64,000 nt of DNA, taken from Thiothrix fructosivorans (GTDB lineage Bacteria > Pseudomonadota > Gammaproteobacteria > Thiotrichales > Thiotrichaceae). Location of the stretch: assembly GCF_017349355.1 (NCBI RefSeq), contig NZ_JAFMPM010000006.1, positions 1,488,001 through 1,552,000 of the forward strand. Reading direction: 5' to 3'. This document shows, one piece after another, positions 54,011 through 62,835 of this stretch (within the stretch, counting starts at the first letter, position 1; every line of letters starts with the position of its first letter). Under the pieces are notes generated by a model, which saw only the letters and a program-made list of their open reading frames with translations, was not told where the DNA came from and did no database searches. A program made the translations under genes and the position numbers.

Positions 54011-55129
54011 TTACTTGGGTTTGAGCGGTGTGATCATCACGCGGCGATTGGCTGCCCATGCTTCTTCGGTATCACCTTCGACTAGCGGTTTGCGTTCGCC
54101 GTAAAAGCGCAGGTCGAATTGCTCTTCGTTCACGCCATGTTCCACCAAATAGTTGCGGATGGCAACGGCACGACGCGCCGACAACACGTCGTTGGCTTCG
54201 TCGCTGTCACGTTGGTCGGAATGGGTTTCGACGCGGTAACGGTATTGCGGGCACGCTTTCATATTATCCGCAACCTTGCCCAAAATCCCGCTTTTCGCAC
54301 GGCTGATGGTGGCGGACGCGGTGGGGAAGATTTCGGCATACAGCAAAATAGCGGTGTCACATTCCAATTTTTGTGTGTCCACGGGGTCGCGGATTTCGAC
54401 GGGTTTAGCCGTTGCTTCAGGTGCAGATTCGGCGGGTTTGGCTTCGGCAGTGGGTTCTGGTTTAGCGGCTGTTTTTTCGGCTGTCTTGGCTTCGGGCTTG
54501 CCTTGTTTTTTCTGCCATGCTTGGTAGTCGACATCGGCTTTTTGTTTGGCAACGATGAAATCATCGACGGTTTTTAACACGACTTCGCTTAACCATTTGC
54601 CGACATCGCTGCAATCGGTGGTGTTGTGACCTTCGCCCCACGTACCGAGTTTGTGGTGGAGTGCGGGGTCACGCAAGGTGGCTGCACCTTGGGTGAACGA
54701 TGTCCAGATACCGGCGGTGCAGCATTGTGCGTTGTATTCGATGCGCGGTTCGCCCGCTTTGAATGGCCCCAAATGCTTGGGGAAGCTGGGGAACATGCTC
54801 ATTTCGGGTTGTCCGGCGGCTTTTTCCAAGGCTTCTTTGCTTAACAGTTGGATGCCTGCCGTTTTGAGGCGTTTGATCACCGCTTCTTTCAAGTCTTTTT
54901 GCAGTTTGACGTTTTTGGGTTTGGCGCTGCTGATTACATCGTCGATATTGATGTAGACCTCGGTTAAATCATGCAGGGCAAGGCTGCTGGGTTGGTAATC
55001 TTCTTTGCCAACTTGCACGGGTTGTTCAGGGCAGGCGGGGTAAACGGCGGGTTTATCATCTGCTTGGAGAGTGGTTGCCGCCAGTCCGATAAGGGCGAAT
55101 ACGGTGGCGCGTAGCGTTGTCGGGAACAT
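54011..55129 (-). CDS. Exported OmpA-domain protein
   Basis: A protein of about 372 residues with a signal peptide (ATVFALIGLAATTLQA). The N-terminal region (residues 40-180) is unfamiliar. A Lys/Pro/Ala/Glu linker at about 190-250 follows. The C-terminal OmpA domain includes YRVETHSDQRDSDEANDVLSARRAVAIRNYL and FYGERKPL...NRRV, and should bind peptidoglycan. The glycine of the usual G-H-T/S-D is Thr here (ETHSD). The ATG at 55129 is preferred to 55141. It lies upstream of dgt in one operon. Confidence 0.8.
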   Translation of the reverse strand: MFPTTLRATVFALIGLAATTLQADDKPAVYPACPEQPVQVGKEDYQPSSLALHDLTEVYINIDDVISSAKPKNVKLQKDLKEAVIKRLKTAGIQLLSKEALEKAAGQPEMSMFPSFPKHLGPFKAGEPRIEYNAQCCTAGIWTSFTQGAATLRDPALHHKLGTWGEGHNTTDCSDVGKWLSEVVLKTVDDFIVAKQKADVDYQAWQKKQGKPEAKTAEKTAAKPEPTAEAKPAESAPEATAKPVEIRDPVDTQKLECDTAILLYAEIFPTASATISRAKSGILGKVADNMKACPQYRYRVETHSDQRDSDEANDVLSARRAVAIRNYLVEHGVNEEQFDLRFYGERKPLVEGDTEEAWAANRRVMITPLKPK

Positions 55130-55268
55130 TGGATCACCCATCGTTGTTATGATTGGTTATTGTGATTGTATGTCTGCATGGTACTAGCGCGTTTGTCAGA
55201 CCGCAATTGACTTCCGACGACTGCACCGTTAAGAATCAAAGCCCCCAAGTGCAGGAATAACAACAACC

Positions 55269-56645
55269 ATGCGACTGCCTAGACGTACCCCTATTTCCCT
55301 AATCCTCATGGTATCCAGCGGTTTGTGGTTAAACGCGGCGCTGGCTGAATCCGCCCCCGCGAAGCCGCAATATTGCCCCGCCCGTACCGCTGAATTGAAT
55401 GAACGTGACAAAGAAATTGCCAAAGTGGCGTGGCAATATTTCGAGAACAATATCCAGCCCGACACAGGTTTGGTGAATGCGGTGGATAATTACCCTTCTA
55501 CCACCATGTGGGATGTGGGTTCGACTTTGGCGGCGTTTATTGCTGCCGAAAAGCTGGGGTTCATACCGCGTGACCGCTTCGACCGCATGACTGGCCACCT
55601 GCTGGATACTTTGCAACATCTCGATTTGTTCAACGGCGAAGCACCCAACAAAGTCTACAATACCAAAACCGCGCAAAAGGTCGATTACCGCAATACGCCT
55701 TCCGCCCACGGCATTGGCGTTTCCACGCTGGATTTGGGGCGGTTGGTGTCGTGGTTGAATATCCTTTCTTGCCTGCATCCGCAGCACCAAGACAAGGCGC
55801 AGCAAGTGTTGGAAAGCTGGAATTTCTGCCGTTTGATGGAGCACGACCAAATGTACGGTCTGACCTTCAAAGACGAGTCCGGCACGGTAGAAGTGCAGCA
55901 AGAAGGTCGCCTCGGTTACGAGCAATACGCGGGTAAAGCTTTCCAACGGCTGGGTTTCGGTATGAACCTATCGGCGCGTTACCACAATCAATACGCCACG
56001 ACTACCGAGGTATCGGGGATGGAATTACTGGTGGATTCTCGCGATGCGTCCACGTTGGGTGCGCACAATTACGTGGTGTCGGAGTCCTACGCGATGGATG
56101 CGCTGGAGCACGGTCTAAACGACGAAAACAAACCATTGCTGGATAATATTTACAAGATACAGCAACGCCGTTGGGAACAATCCGGCAAGGTCACGGCGAT
56201 TTCTGAAGACAATCTCGACCGTAAACCGTACTTCGTTTACAACACGATTTTCAGTGATGACATGCCGTGGGCAGCGATTACGGATAAGGGTGAGGATATG
56301 TCGGAGATGCGCAGTTTGTCGGTGAAAGCGGCATTTTCAATGGCGTATTTGTTCCCTGAACGTGAATACAGCAAGGTGCTGCGTGAAGCGGTTAAGGATG
56401 CGCGTAGCCCCAAAGGGGGTTGGTATTCCGGTATTTACGAAGACCCCGCGAAAGGCTTCAATAAGGCAGTGACCGCGAATACCAACGGGGTGATTTTGTC
56501 GGTATTCCTGCACAAGCTGTACGGTGCGTTGAACCAGCAGTGTGATAACTGCGGCAAGGGCGCGAAGTTGGGTGAGGATTTTTTGCAGCGCAATAAAGAC
56601 AAACAGCAGTGTCTAGGAAAGCTTAAAACTGCCAGCCCTTACTGA
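55269..56645 (+). CDS. Exported DUF3131 protein, paralogue A
   Basis: A 458-residue protein with a signal peptide (ISLILMVSSGLWLNAALA). Nearly the whole mature chain is DUF3131: VAWQYFENNIQPDTGLVNA, YPSTTMWDVGSTLAAF, GRLGYEQYAGKAFQ, GAHNYVVSESYAMDALEHG and AVTANTNGVILSVFLHKLYG. The domain looks like an all-helical (alpha/alpha) barrel of glycosidase type; activity is unproven. A CDNC pair near the C-terminus may bind metal. The 3' end overlaps the convergent barrel gene by 23 bases. It is about half identical by eye to the second DUF3131 protein. Confidence 0.85.
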   Translation: MRLPRRTPISLILMVSSGLWLNAALAESAPAKPQYCPARTAELNERDKEIAKVAWQYFENNIQPDTGLVNAVDNYPSTTMWDVGSTLAAFIAAEKLGFIPRDRFDRMTGHLLDTLQHLDLFNGEAPNKVYNTKTAQKVDYRNTPSAHGIGVSTLDLGRLVSWLNILSCLHPQHQDKAQQVLESWNFCRLMEHDQMYGLTFKDESGTVEVQQEGRLGYEQYAGKAFQRLGFGMNLSARYHNQYATTTEVSGMELLVDSRDASTLGAHNYVVSESYAMDALEHGLNDENKPLLDNIYKIQQRRWEQSGKVTAISEDNLDRKPYFVYNTIFSDDMPWAAITDKGEDMSEMRSLSVKAAFSMAYLFPEREYSKVLREAVKDARSPKGGWYSGIYEDPAKGFNKAVTANTNGVILSVFLHKLYGALNQQCDNCGKGAKLGEDFLQRNKDKQQCLGKLKTASPY

Positions 56646-58404
56646 CCGTAATCGCGCCATCCTTAAGGTTATCGCCGGGGAAGTCGTTATTGCCGTAGTT
56701 GGAATATTCTACCCGTACCCCGCCTTTTTTCGGGCTGGAATAGCCTGCGGAATAGCTCCAACTCGGTTTGCCGCCCTCAACCGGTACAGTGGCGGTGGTG
56801 CGTACATTCACATTGGGTTTGGGATTCCATTGCATGGTGGCGCTGGCTTTTGCTTTGCCCTTGGCGGAAATATTGACGCTGCCAGACGCGCTGATTTTGC
56901 GTTTGGCGAGCTTTGCTGAGTTCACTTTATAGCCAATGCTGGCACTGGCATTTTTCACGTCCAGCCCCTGTCCGGCTTTGATAGGGCCGTTATGCCCCAC
57001 TTGTACGGATACCGTACCAGATTTGGGGTTGGCGTAACCGACATTCCAAGCGTAACCCGCTTCACCGTCTTTCACCGACGCGCTGCCATTCACGAACCAG
57101 TCTTTTTTCGGCGACCACGACGCACTCACGGCGACGTTATTGCTGCCATCTTTGAGTGAAACGGTATCGGCTACTGTTACCGCTATCCGGCGTTTTTTCT
57201 TTTTAGCGTCGATAATCCCCGTGGTGCTGTGGGCTTGCGGTTTGGGTGCATCCTCAAAGTAAATCGGAATATCACCGCCAGCGGTGGTGCTCACAATCGT
57301 GGGCAAAATGACTTCACCTTTGGCGGTTGTATACGCTTTGTGTGTGATGGGTTGTGGCTCACGTTTAGGCGTAACCGTTGGTTTTTGGGCGGCAACAGCG
57401 GTTCTGGGCGCAAGTTTGGCGGATGGAGTGACTACCTTAGCGGGGTGCGTTGCCGCCTTAGTTGGCTGGGCTAGTTTGGGTGGGGTGACGTTGACTTTGC
57501 CCACTGAGCCGCTGATACCTTGAGCACGCGGGGCAAGCACGCGTTGTTGTTGATGTTGTTGCCGCGCTTCTTGGCGTGCCTCCCGCTGCTGTTTGCGTTC
57601 GGTTTTGTTGGTGATAAGCGTGGATTTGCTGGTTTTTTGAGTGACTTTCGGAATATTGACCGTTTTTACGGCGACCTTGGCTGCGACTGGATGGCTAATC
57701 TGACACGCTGGATTCCATTTGAAAGGGTAGGGTTGCGCCTTGGCTTCAGTGACCATTTGAAACGGCAGCGCTTGATTGGCAACGGCAGCCGGTGGCGTTT
57801 CAGCTTCACGCACCACCTGACCGGTTTCGGGGTGTGGAAAGCACCGTTCGCGGTAGGCTTGATGTAAAAATAAGTGGTAAGCATTCGGTGCAATCCGAAT
57901 CTCGTCCAATAATTTGGGTACGAAACGGTCGGCAGGGTCAGGGGTCAAAAAGCCCCATTCCTTGAAGCCTTGCCATTTTAAAGGCGCATCCTCACCCGTT
58001 AATTGCTTGTGCAGTTTTTGTTGCCGCAAAATCAAGTTATGAAAATTCTGATTTTCCATGACTTCGCAGTAATCCCATTGCAAGGCAATGCGTTCGGCTT
58101 CTTCACGTAAGTCGGGGAAGCGTTCGGCGGTGGTTTTTAGGGTGTGTAAGGCGATGTCGAGTAGGCCCGCGTGCAGTGAAGCTTCGGGTTTTTGCCCCAG
58201 CCACTCATCCGGCCATTGCTGACCGGGTGCGTTGATGTGGTGCAGTTCGCTCAAGATTTTTTTAGCCACCTTGGCATTAGTCGCACAGTGCAAGGCTTCC
58301 AATTTTTGTTGCAAGGGGGGCGGGTCGTTCGCCATCACCGGCGCGACCAAGACTCCCCCGCCAAGGGAGAGCAATAAAAATTTATTCAGCGGTGCAGACA
58401 TCAC
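56623..58404 (-). CDS. Exported protein with a C-terminal outer-membrane barrel-like region
   Basis: A 593-residue protein with a signal peptide (FLLLSLGGGVLVAPVMA). Residues 25-210 are helical with paired Cys. Residues 210-390 are a basic, Thr/Pro/Gln-rich linker (REARQEARQQHQQQ). The last 190 residues are alternating strands (VAVSASWSPKKDWFVNGSA, YAWNVGYANPKSGTVSVQV, ASATMQWNPKPNVNVRTTA) and end VSKGWQF, the terminal aromatic signal for outer-membrane insertion. No family recognised. It overlaps the upstream DUF3131 gene by 23 bases in one operon. Confidence 0.65.
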   Translation of the reverse strand: MMSAPLNKFLLLSLGGGVLVAPVMANDPPPLQQKLEALHCATNAKVAKKILSELHHINAPGQQWPDEWLGQKPEASLHAGLLDIALHTLKTTAERFPDLREEAERIALQWDYCEVMENQNFHNLILRQQKLHKQLTGEDAPLKWQGFKEWGFLTPDPADRFVPKLLDEIRIAPNAYHLFLHQAYRERCFPHPETGQVVREAETPPAAVANQALPFQMVTEAKAQPYPFKWNPACQISHPVAAKVAVKTVNIPKVTQKTSKSTLITNKTERKQQREARQEARQQHQQQRVLAPRAQGISGSVGKVNVTPPKLAQPTKAATHPAKVVTPSAKLAPRTAVAAQKPTVTPKREPQPITHKAYTTAKGEVILPTIVSTTAGGDIPIYFEDAPKPQAHSTTGIIDAKKKKRRIAVTVADTVSLKDGSNNVAVSASWSPKKDWFVNGSASVKDGEAGYAWNVGYANPKSGTVSVQVGHNGPIKAGQGLDVKNASASIGYKVNSAKLAKRKISASGSVNISAKGKAKASATMQWNPKPNVNVRTTATVPVEGGKPSWSYSAGYSSPKKGGVRVEYSNYGNNDFPGDNLKDGAITVSKGWQF

Positions 58405-59839
58405 ACGTTTTAGCGGTCAGCAATTTGGGTTTGATGCCGCGTTCGCAACGCTTGCACATGGGGTAAAATTCGCCGTATTTCTTGTGCAGCAATAGGCTTA
58501 ACACAATGCCGTTGGTATTGGCGGTAATGGCTTTATTGTAGCCGCCACCGCTTTCGTAAATCCCTGAATACCAGCCGCGTTCGGGGTCATAGGCGGAACT
58601 GACGTTGTATGCCAGCTCTTTGCTGTAGGGGTCTTCGGGGTAGAGGATGGCGAGCGATAACGCCGCTTTTACCGAAACCGTTTTAAGATTGTCATAGCGC
58701 ACGCCTTTGTCGGTGGTGGTGTTCCACGGCAAGCCTGCGGTGAAAATGGTGTTGTAAAGGAAGTACGGTTTTTGGTCGATATTGTCTTCGGACACGGCGG
58801 TGAGAATGCCAGTTTTTTCCCAACGGCGTTTTTGTACGAGGTAAATATTGTCGAGCAGCGGGCGATTTTCTGCATCAATGCCGTTTTCGACAGCATCCAT
58901 CGCATACGATTCGGTGACGACGTAATTGTATGCGCCTAAATCACGCGGGTCGCGGCGGTCATACGCAATCGGTACGTCGTAGATATTGATGGTTTCGCGA
59001 AATTCGTTGTTATACGTGGCAGCAATGTGTTGGTCGTAGCCCAGTTCGCGGAAGATTTTCCCACCGTATTGTTCGTAGCCTAAGCGCCCTTCTTGCGCGA
59101 CGACTAATTCTTTGGACGTGGGGTCACGGTATAGCCCGAACATTTGCCCGTCTTTGATCAGGCGTTTGAGATCCCAACGTTCTATCGCTTTTTGCGCGGG
59201 ATACGCGTATTGCGGGTGCATACAGCTTAGTGTGTTCAACCACGAAATAATCCGTGCAAGGTCGAGTGCCGAAACACCAATCCCCTCTGGGGCAGGTTGG
59301 TTGCGGTAATCCACCATAGCGCCGCTTATGGTGTGGTAGACCTTGTTGGGGGCTTCTTTGTTAAACAGCTCCATATTACTCAAGGTCTTGAACATGCTGC
59401 GAATGCGGTCATCGAATACTTTGTCGTCAATGATGCCGAAATCATGCGCGGAAATGGTCGCGGCTAACGCTGAACCCGTATCCCACATGGTGGTCGAGGG
59501 GTATTTGTCGGCAGCGTTGTACAAGCCTGTTTCAGGGTTATAGTTGTTTTCAAAGTATTTCCACGCAATCTGTGCCATTTCCAGATCGGTGGCGCATAAG
59601 GCTTGCGGTGAACCCAAACAACTGTTGTCGGGGCCGCTGGTGAGGGCGCAAAAGGTGTCATTGCGTCCTGATGTTGAGCCGCTTTTCAGCATTTGCAACA
59701 AGCTGGGTGAATCCGCTGCCAAAGCTTTGGTGGTTGGGGCGGGGCTTGGGCTGCTGCTGTTGATGAGTAGGATGAGAATGCCCGCGAGGATTAAGCCTGC
59801 CAGCCAAGCGAGTCCTACGTGGATATTATTTTTGTTCAT
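58382..59839 (-). CDS. Membrane-anchored DUF3131 protein, paralogue B
   Basis: A 485-residue protein with one N-terminal membrane anchor (VGLAWLAGLILAGILILLI) and no clear cleavage site. The DUF3131 domain covers residues 85-460: IAWKYFENNYNPETGLYNA, YPSTTMWDTGSALAAT, GRLGYEQYGGKIFR, GAYNYVVTESYAMDAVENG and AITANTNGIVLSLLLHKKYG. The C-terminus has two CxxC pairs (CKRC and CDVC) that may form a zinc knuckle or disulfides. The gene overlaps both neighbours (14 and 23 bases), so the three form a tight operon. Confidence 0.85.
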   Translation of the reverse strand: MNKNNIHVGLAWLAGLILAGILILLINSSSPSPAPTTKALAADSPSLLQMLKSGSTSGRNDTFCALTSGPDNSCLGSPQALCATDLEMAQIAWKYFENNYNPETGLYNAADKYPSTTMWDTGSALAATISAHDFGIIDDKVFDDRIRSMFKTLSNMELFNKEAPNKVYHTISGAMVDYRNQPAPEGIGVSALDLARIISWLNTLSCMHPQYAYPAQKAIERWDLKRLIKDGQMFGLYRDPTSKELVVAQEGRLGYEQYGGKIFRELGYDQHIAATYNNEFRETINIYDVPIAYDRRDPRDLGAYNYVVTESYAMDAVENGIDAENRPLLDNIYLVQKRRWEKTGILTAVSEDNIDQKPYFLYNTIFTAGLPWNTTTDKGVRYDNLKTVSVKAALSLAILYPEDPYSKELAYNVSSAYDPERGWYSGIYESGGGYNKAITANTNGIVLSLLLHKKYGEFYPMCKRCERGIKPKLLTAKTCDVCTAE

Positions 59840-60353
59840 TGCCCAGTTCCCCTAGGACGGCTTCAAGGACTTTGCTGACGGCATCCGGTGCTGTGCTGGT
59901 GTCGCCGCTTTTCCATGCGGCGATGAGTTTGTCGAGCGTCCCCATCAGTCCTTGCAATTTGGCTTTATGGGCGGCGAAGGTTTCACCTGCTTGCCAGATG
60001 GGCTTTTTGGTACTGGCGAGCTTTTCGGCGGCTTCTGCACCTTTACTTGCTGCACGTAATTGGTTGGCTTGGTTGAGCGTGCCGATCAGTTTGTACAGGT
60101 CGAGGCGCTGTTGCAGAGCGGTGAGTTTTTGATTGCTGGCAGCATCGGCTTCTTTGCCTATTTTGCTGGTGACAGTATTGATGGCATCAATTTTGGTGGC
60201 GATAGGCGTGAGTGTTTCCGCCAGTACGCTAGCAGAACCTTGTTGTAAGGTGGTGAGTGTTTGTACGTCGACGCGCAATTGCTGATGTTGAAACGCGAGG
60301 TAGCCTGTCAGCACAAGCAAGGTGCTGAGGAGTACGTGTTGCAGATGATGCAT
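59826..60353 (-). CDS. Hypothetical single-helix membrane protein
   Basis: A 175-residue protein with an N-terminal helix (VLLSTLLVLTGYLAF) and a helical periplasmic part rich in Ala, Lys and Gln (SNQKLTALQQRLDLYKLIG). I do not recognise a family. It heads the operon with DUF3131 paralogue B and the barrel-like protein and overlaps the former by 14 bases, so it may be an assembly or anchoring partner. Confidence 0.6.
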   Translation of the reverse strand: MHHLQHVLLSTLLVLTGYLAFQHQQLRVDVQTLTTLQQGSASVLAETLTPIATKIDAINTVTSKIGKEADAASNQKLTALQQRLDLYKLIGTLNQANQLRAASKGAEAAEKLASTKKPIWQAGETFAAHKAKLQGLMGTLDKLIAAWKSGDTSTAPDAVSKVLEAVLGELGNEQK

Positions 60354-60393
60354 GGCGGTATTACCCCCTTATTATTGTATTTGGGTGTTTGGG

Positions 60394-61725
60394 TTATGCC
60401 GTGACTAAACACCACTCCTCAAGTGTGGTTGCTAGGGTGTCAATTTGAATGGGTTTGGTTAGGCAGGCATCCATACCCGCGTTTAAATACGTTTGTTCGT
60501 CGCCTTTCATGGCATTGGCGGTGAGGGCAATGATCGGTAGGAGGCGTTCTGGGAATTCGGCGCGGAATTTTTCGGTGGTTTCAATGCCACTCATGCCGGG
60601 CATTTGGATGTCCATTAGCACTAAGGCGAAATCTTCGCTGCGTAGGAAGTCGAGAGCCTCAAAACCATTTTCGGCGAGGGTGACATGATAGCCGAGTTTC
60701 GCCAGCATTCCTCTGGCAACCATTTGGTTCACTTTGTGATCCTCCACGACCAGAATGCGCCGGTTTGCGCCGTCACTGATGGTGGTTTTTAGCGCAGGCT
60801 GGTGCAGAATCACCGTGCTAGGGTGCGGTTGTTCTGCAATGATGGGCAATTCAAACCAGAAGGTGCTGCCGACGCCTTCGGTACTATTGACGCCGATTGA
60901 GCCACCCATCAGGTGTGTCAATTTGCGGCTAATCGCTAGCCCCAAGCCAGCCCCACCGTTATTGTGTTGGTCGTAGCGGTTAATCTGGCTAAACGCATGG
61001 AATAAATGCGTCAGCTTTTCTGCTGAAATACCTACACCGCTGTCTTGCACTTCAAAGCGTAGCGTGGTGGGATTGGCGGTTACACGGGCAACGCGCACGG
61101 TGACTTGCCCAGCAGTAGTGAATTTGAGGGCATTGCTGATTAAATTGAGCAATATCTGGCGTAAGCGCAGTGGGTCGCCCCGCAAGTGTTTGGGAATGTT
61201 GTCGCGCACATCCAGCACCAGTACGAGGTTTTTCTGTACTGCTACCGTGTGCATGGTGTCAATAATATTGGGCAGAATGTCACAGAGGTAGAAGTTTTCT
61301 GTCATTACCTCTAACTTGCCTGCTTCGAGACGCGAAATATCGAGAATATCATTGATAATGCCCAGCAGTGCTTGCGCCGATTGCAACACGGTATCGAGTT
61401 GCTGGATTTGCGCGGGGTTGAGGGCGGTATCTTGCAACAGCGTTGCCATGCCAATGATACCATTCATTGGCGTGCGGATTTCGTGGCTCATGGCGGCGAG
61501 AAACGCGCTTTTGGAGCGGCTCGCAGCAAGTGCTTGGTCGCGTGCTTCGATCAACTCATGAGTGCGTTCTGTGATGGTGTGTTCGAGAGAATCCGCAACG
61601 GCTCGTAATGCTTGATTGGCTTGATACAGTTCCAAACTTTTACTTTCGAGCAACTGCTCCGCCTGTTTACGCGCTTGTCGTTCGCGGTGCAGACGGCATT
61701 GTAGGCGGCTTAACTCATCGATCAT
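60394..61725 (-). CDS. Hybrid histidine kinase partnered with H-NOX
   Basis: A 443-residue cytoplasmic kinase without its own sensor domain. A coiled coil (residues 1-70) leads to His[22 protein letters not shown] with His81. The HATPase domain has [20 protein letters not shown] and [13 protein letters not shown]. The receiver domain from about 320 has VVEDHKVN and the phospho-acceptor in [14 protein letters not shown]. Its start overlaps the H-NOX stop by one base; H-NOX proteins commonly inhibit such kinases when NO is bound. The Hpt protein upstream is the likely phosphotransfer partner. Confidence 0.88.
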   Translation of the reverse strand: MIDELSRLQCRLHRERQARKQAEQLLESKSLELYQANQALRAVADSLEHTITERTHELIEARDQALAASRSKSAFLAAMSHEIRTPMNGIIGMATLLQDTALNPAQIQQLDTVLQSAQALLGIINDILDISRLEAGKLEVMTENFYLCDILPNIIDTMHTVAVQKNLVLVLDVRDNIPKHLRGDPLRLRQILLNLISNALKFTTAGQVTVRVARVTANPTTLRFEVQDSGVGISAEKLTHLFHAFSQINRYDQHNNGGAGLGLAISRKLTHLMGGSIGVNSTEGVGSTFWFELPIIAEQPHPSTVILHQPALKTTISDGANRRILVVEDHKVNQMVARGMLAKLGYHVTLAENGFEALDFLRSEDFALVLMDIQMPGMSGIETTEKFRAEFPERLLPIIALTANAMKGDEQTYLNAGMDACLTKPIQIDTLATTLEEWCLVTA

Positions 61726-62273
61726 TACACTGTCACCCGCGTGATGTGGAATTCAACGTGTGTCCCTTGACCAGCGGAACGATCCACCGGCACGATGTTC
61801 GCATTCACTTGATAATGTGCTAAACAGCCCTCAATCAACCCTTCTGCAAGGGAGGCAAATGGGTGTTGGGAGCGGTAAATCATGATGAGTTTTTGTGTAC
61901 CCTCACGGAGGGTGTCGAAGGTGGGTAATTCCGCATCAGGGTAGAGTTTGCGCACTTCAACATGGACATGCTTTTCAATCGAGTCCAAAAAATCGAACGC
62001 ATCAGGGCTGTTGGTGAAGAACCGAGGGTACAGCACGACAAACCGCTCAAACAGGTAATGCCCAAAGGTTTTAATCAAGTCGGGAACACTTATGCCAGTT
62101 TGTTTTGAGAGATTCTTTACCAGCGTGACCATTTCGGCATGTGGGTAAGTGCCGACCGAAGTATACGCGCCGCCGGAGGCTAGATCCGCTGCGTCGATAA
62201 TGTCATCAACCGTATCGGCGGAAAAAGTGTGTTCGACCATTTCCAAGAACTCAGTAAACACTAAACCTTTCAT
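61725..62273 (-). CDS. H-NOX haem nitric oxide/oxygen-binding sensor
   Basis: A 182-residue haem protein starting [15 protein letters not shown]. The proximal haem ligand is His104 in [14 protein letters not shown], seven residues before the conserved Tyr-Pro as in guanylate cyclase. The propionate-binding Y-x-S-x-R motif reads YRSQH (Tyr133, Ser135), with His137 in place of Arg. [11 protein letters not shown] follows as usual. H-NOX proteins sense NO and control a partner kinase or cyclase. It overlaps the hybrid kinase gene by one base. Confidence 0.88.
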   Translation of the reverse strand: MKGLVFTEFLEMVEHTFSADTVDDIIDAADLASGGAYTSVGTYPHAEMVTLVKNLSKQTGISVPDLIKTFGHYLFERFVVLYPRFFTNSPDAFDFLDSIEKHVHVEVRKLYPDAELPTFDTLREGTQKLIMIYRSQHPFASLAEGLIEGCLAHYQVNANIVPVDRSAGQGTHVEFHITRVTV

Positions 62274-62314
62274 AGGTATTCCCGTTGTTATTATTGTTAA
62301 GGCGTATTGTTTAA

Positions 62315-62671
62315 TTAGGCGGTGGCAGTGTGTTGGTTAAGCCAGTCGAGAACTTGGGTAAATTCCACCTGCAATTGGCTTAAATGTTGGGCGGCGGCGG
62401 CTTGGTCATGATTTTCACGGTATTCTTCGAGTGAGTGCGCAAATTCTGCCAAGGCAAATGCACCAATCAGTTTGCAACTGGATTTTAACTTGTGGCAAAT
62501 AGCACCAACCTGCTCGCTGTCTTGGGTCGTCAGGCAGTGTTGCAACGTGATCAGGCATTGCTGGGTATCGGTGATGAAAAACTCGATCAGTTCCGCGAAT
62601 TCATCCGCCATGATGTCCTGTAACTCGGTGTACGTTGCGGTGTCGACGGGGTGGGGTATCATCGTGGTCAT
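62315..62671 (-). CDS. Hpt-domain phosphotransfer protein
   Basis: A 118-residue four-helix protein. The phospho-His is His60 in GAICHKLKSSCKLIGA, the Hpt H-x-L-K-S-S pattern. DEFAELIEFFITDTQQCL is the first long helix. It should shuttle phosphate from the hybrid kinase receiver to a separate response regulator. It lies 41 bases upstream of the H-NOX gene on the same strand, and the divergent REC-PP2C gene is a candidate acceptor. Confidence 0.85.
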   Translation of the reverse strand: MTTMIPHPVDTATYTELQDIMADEFAELIEFFITDTQQCLITLQHCLTTQDSEQVGAICHKLKSSCKLIGAFALAEFAHSLEEYRENHDQAAAAQHLSQLQVEFTQVLDWLNQHTATA

Positions 62672-62835
62672 CGGTATGTCCCGTTAATGTTATTGACCCA
62701 ACAGTAGCGAATCATGCCACTTGCCGGAATTGTATTTTTTATAATTTATATCTATATCTACAGTTTATATTTTGATGGTAGCATACAACTATTCGAGTGT
62801 TAATAACATCATAAAAACAAGACAAGATATGCACA

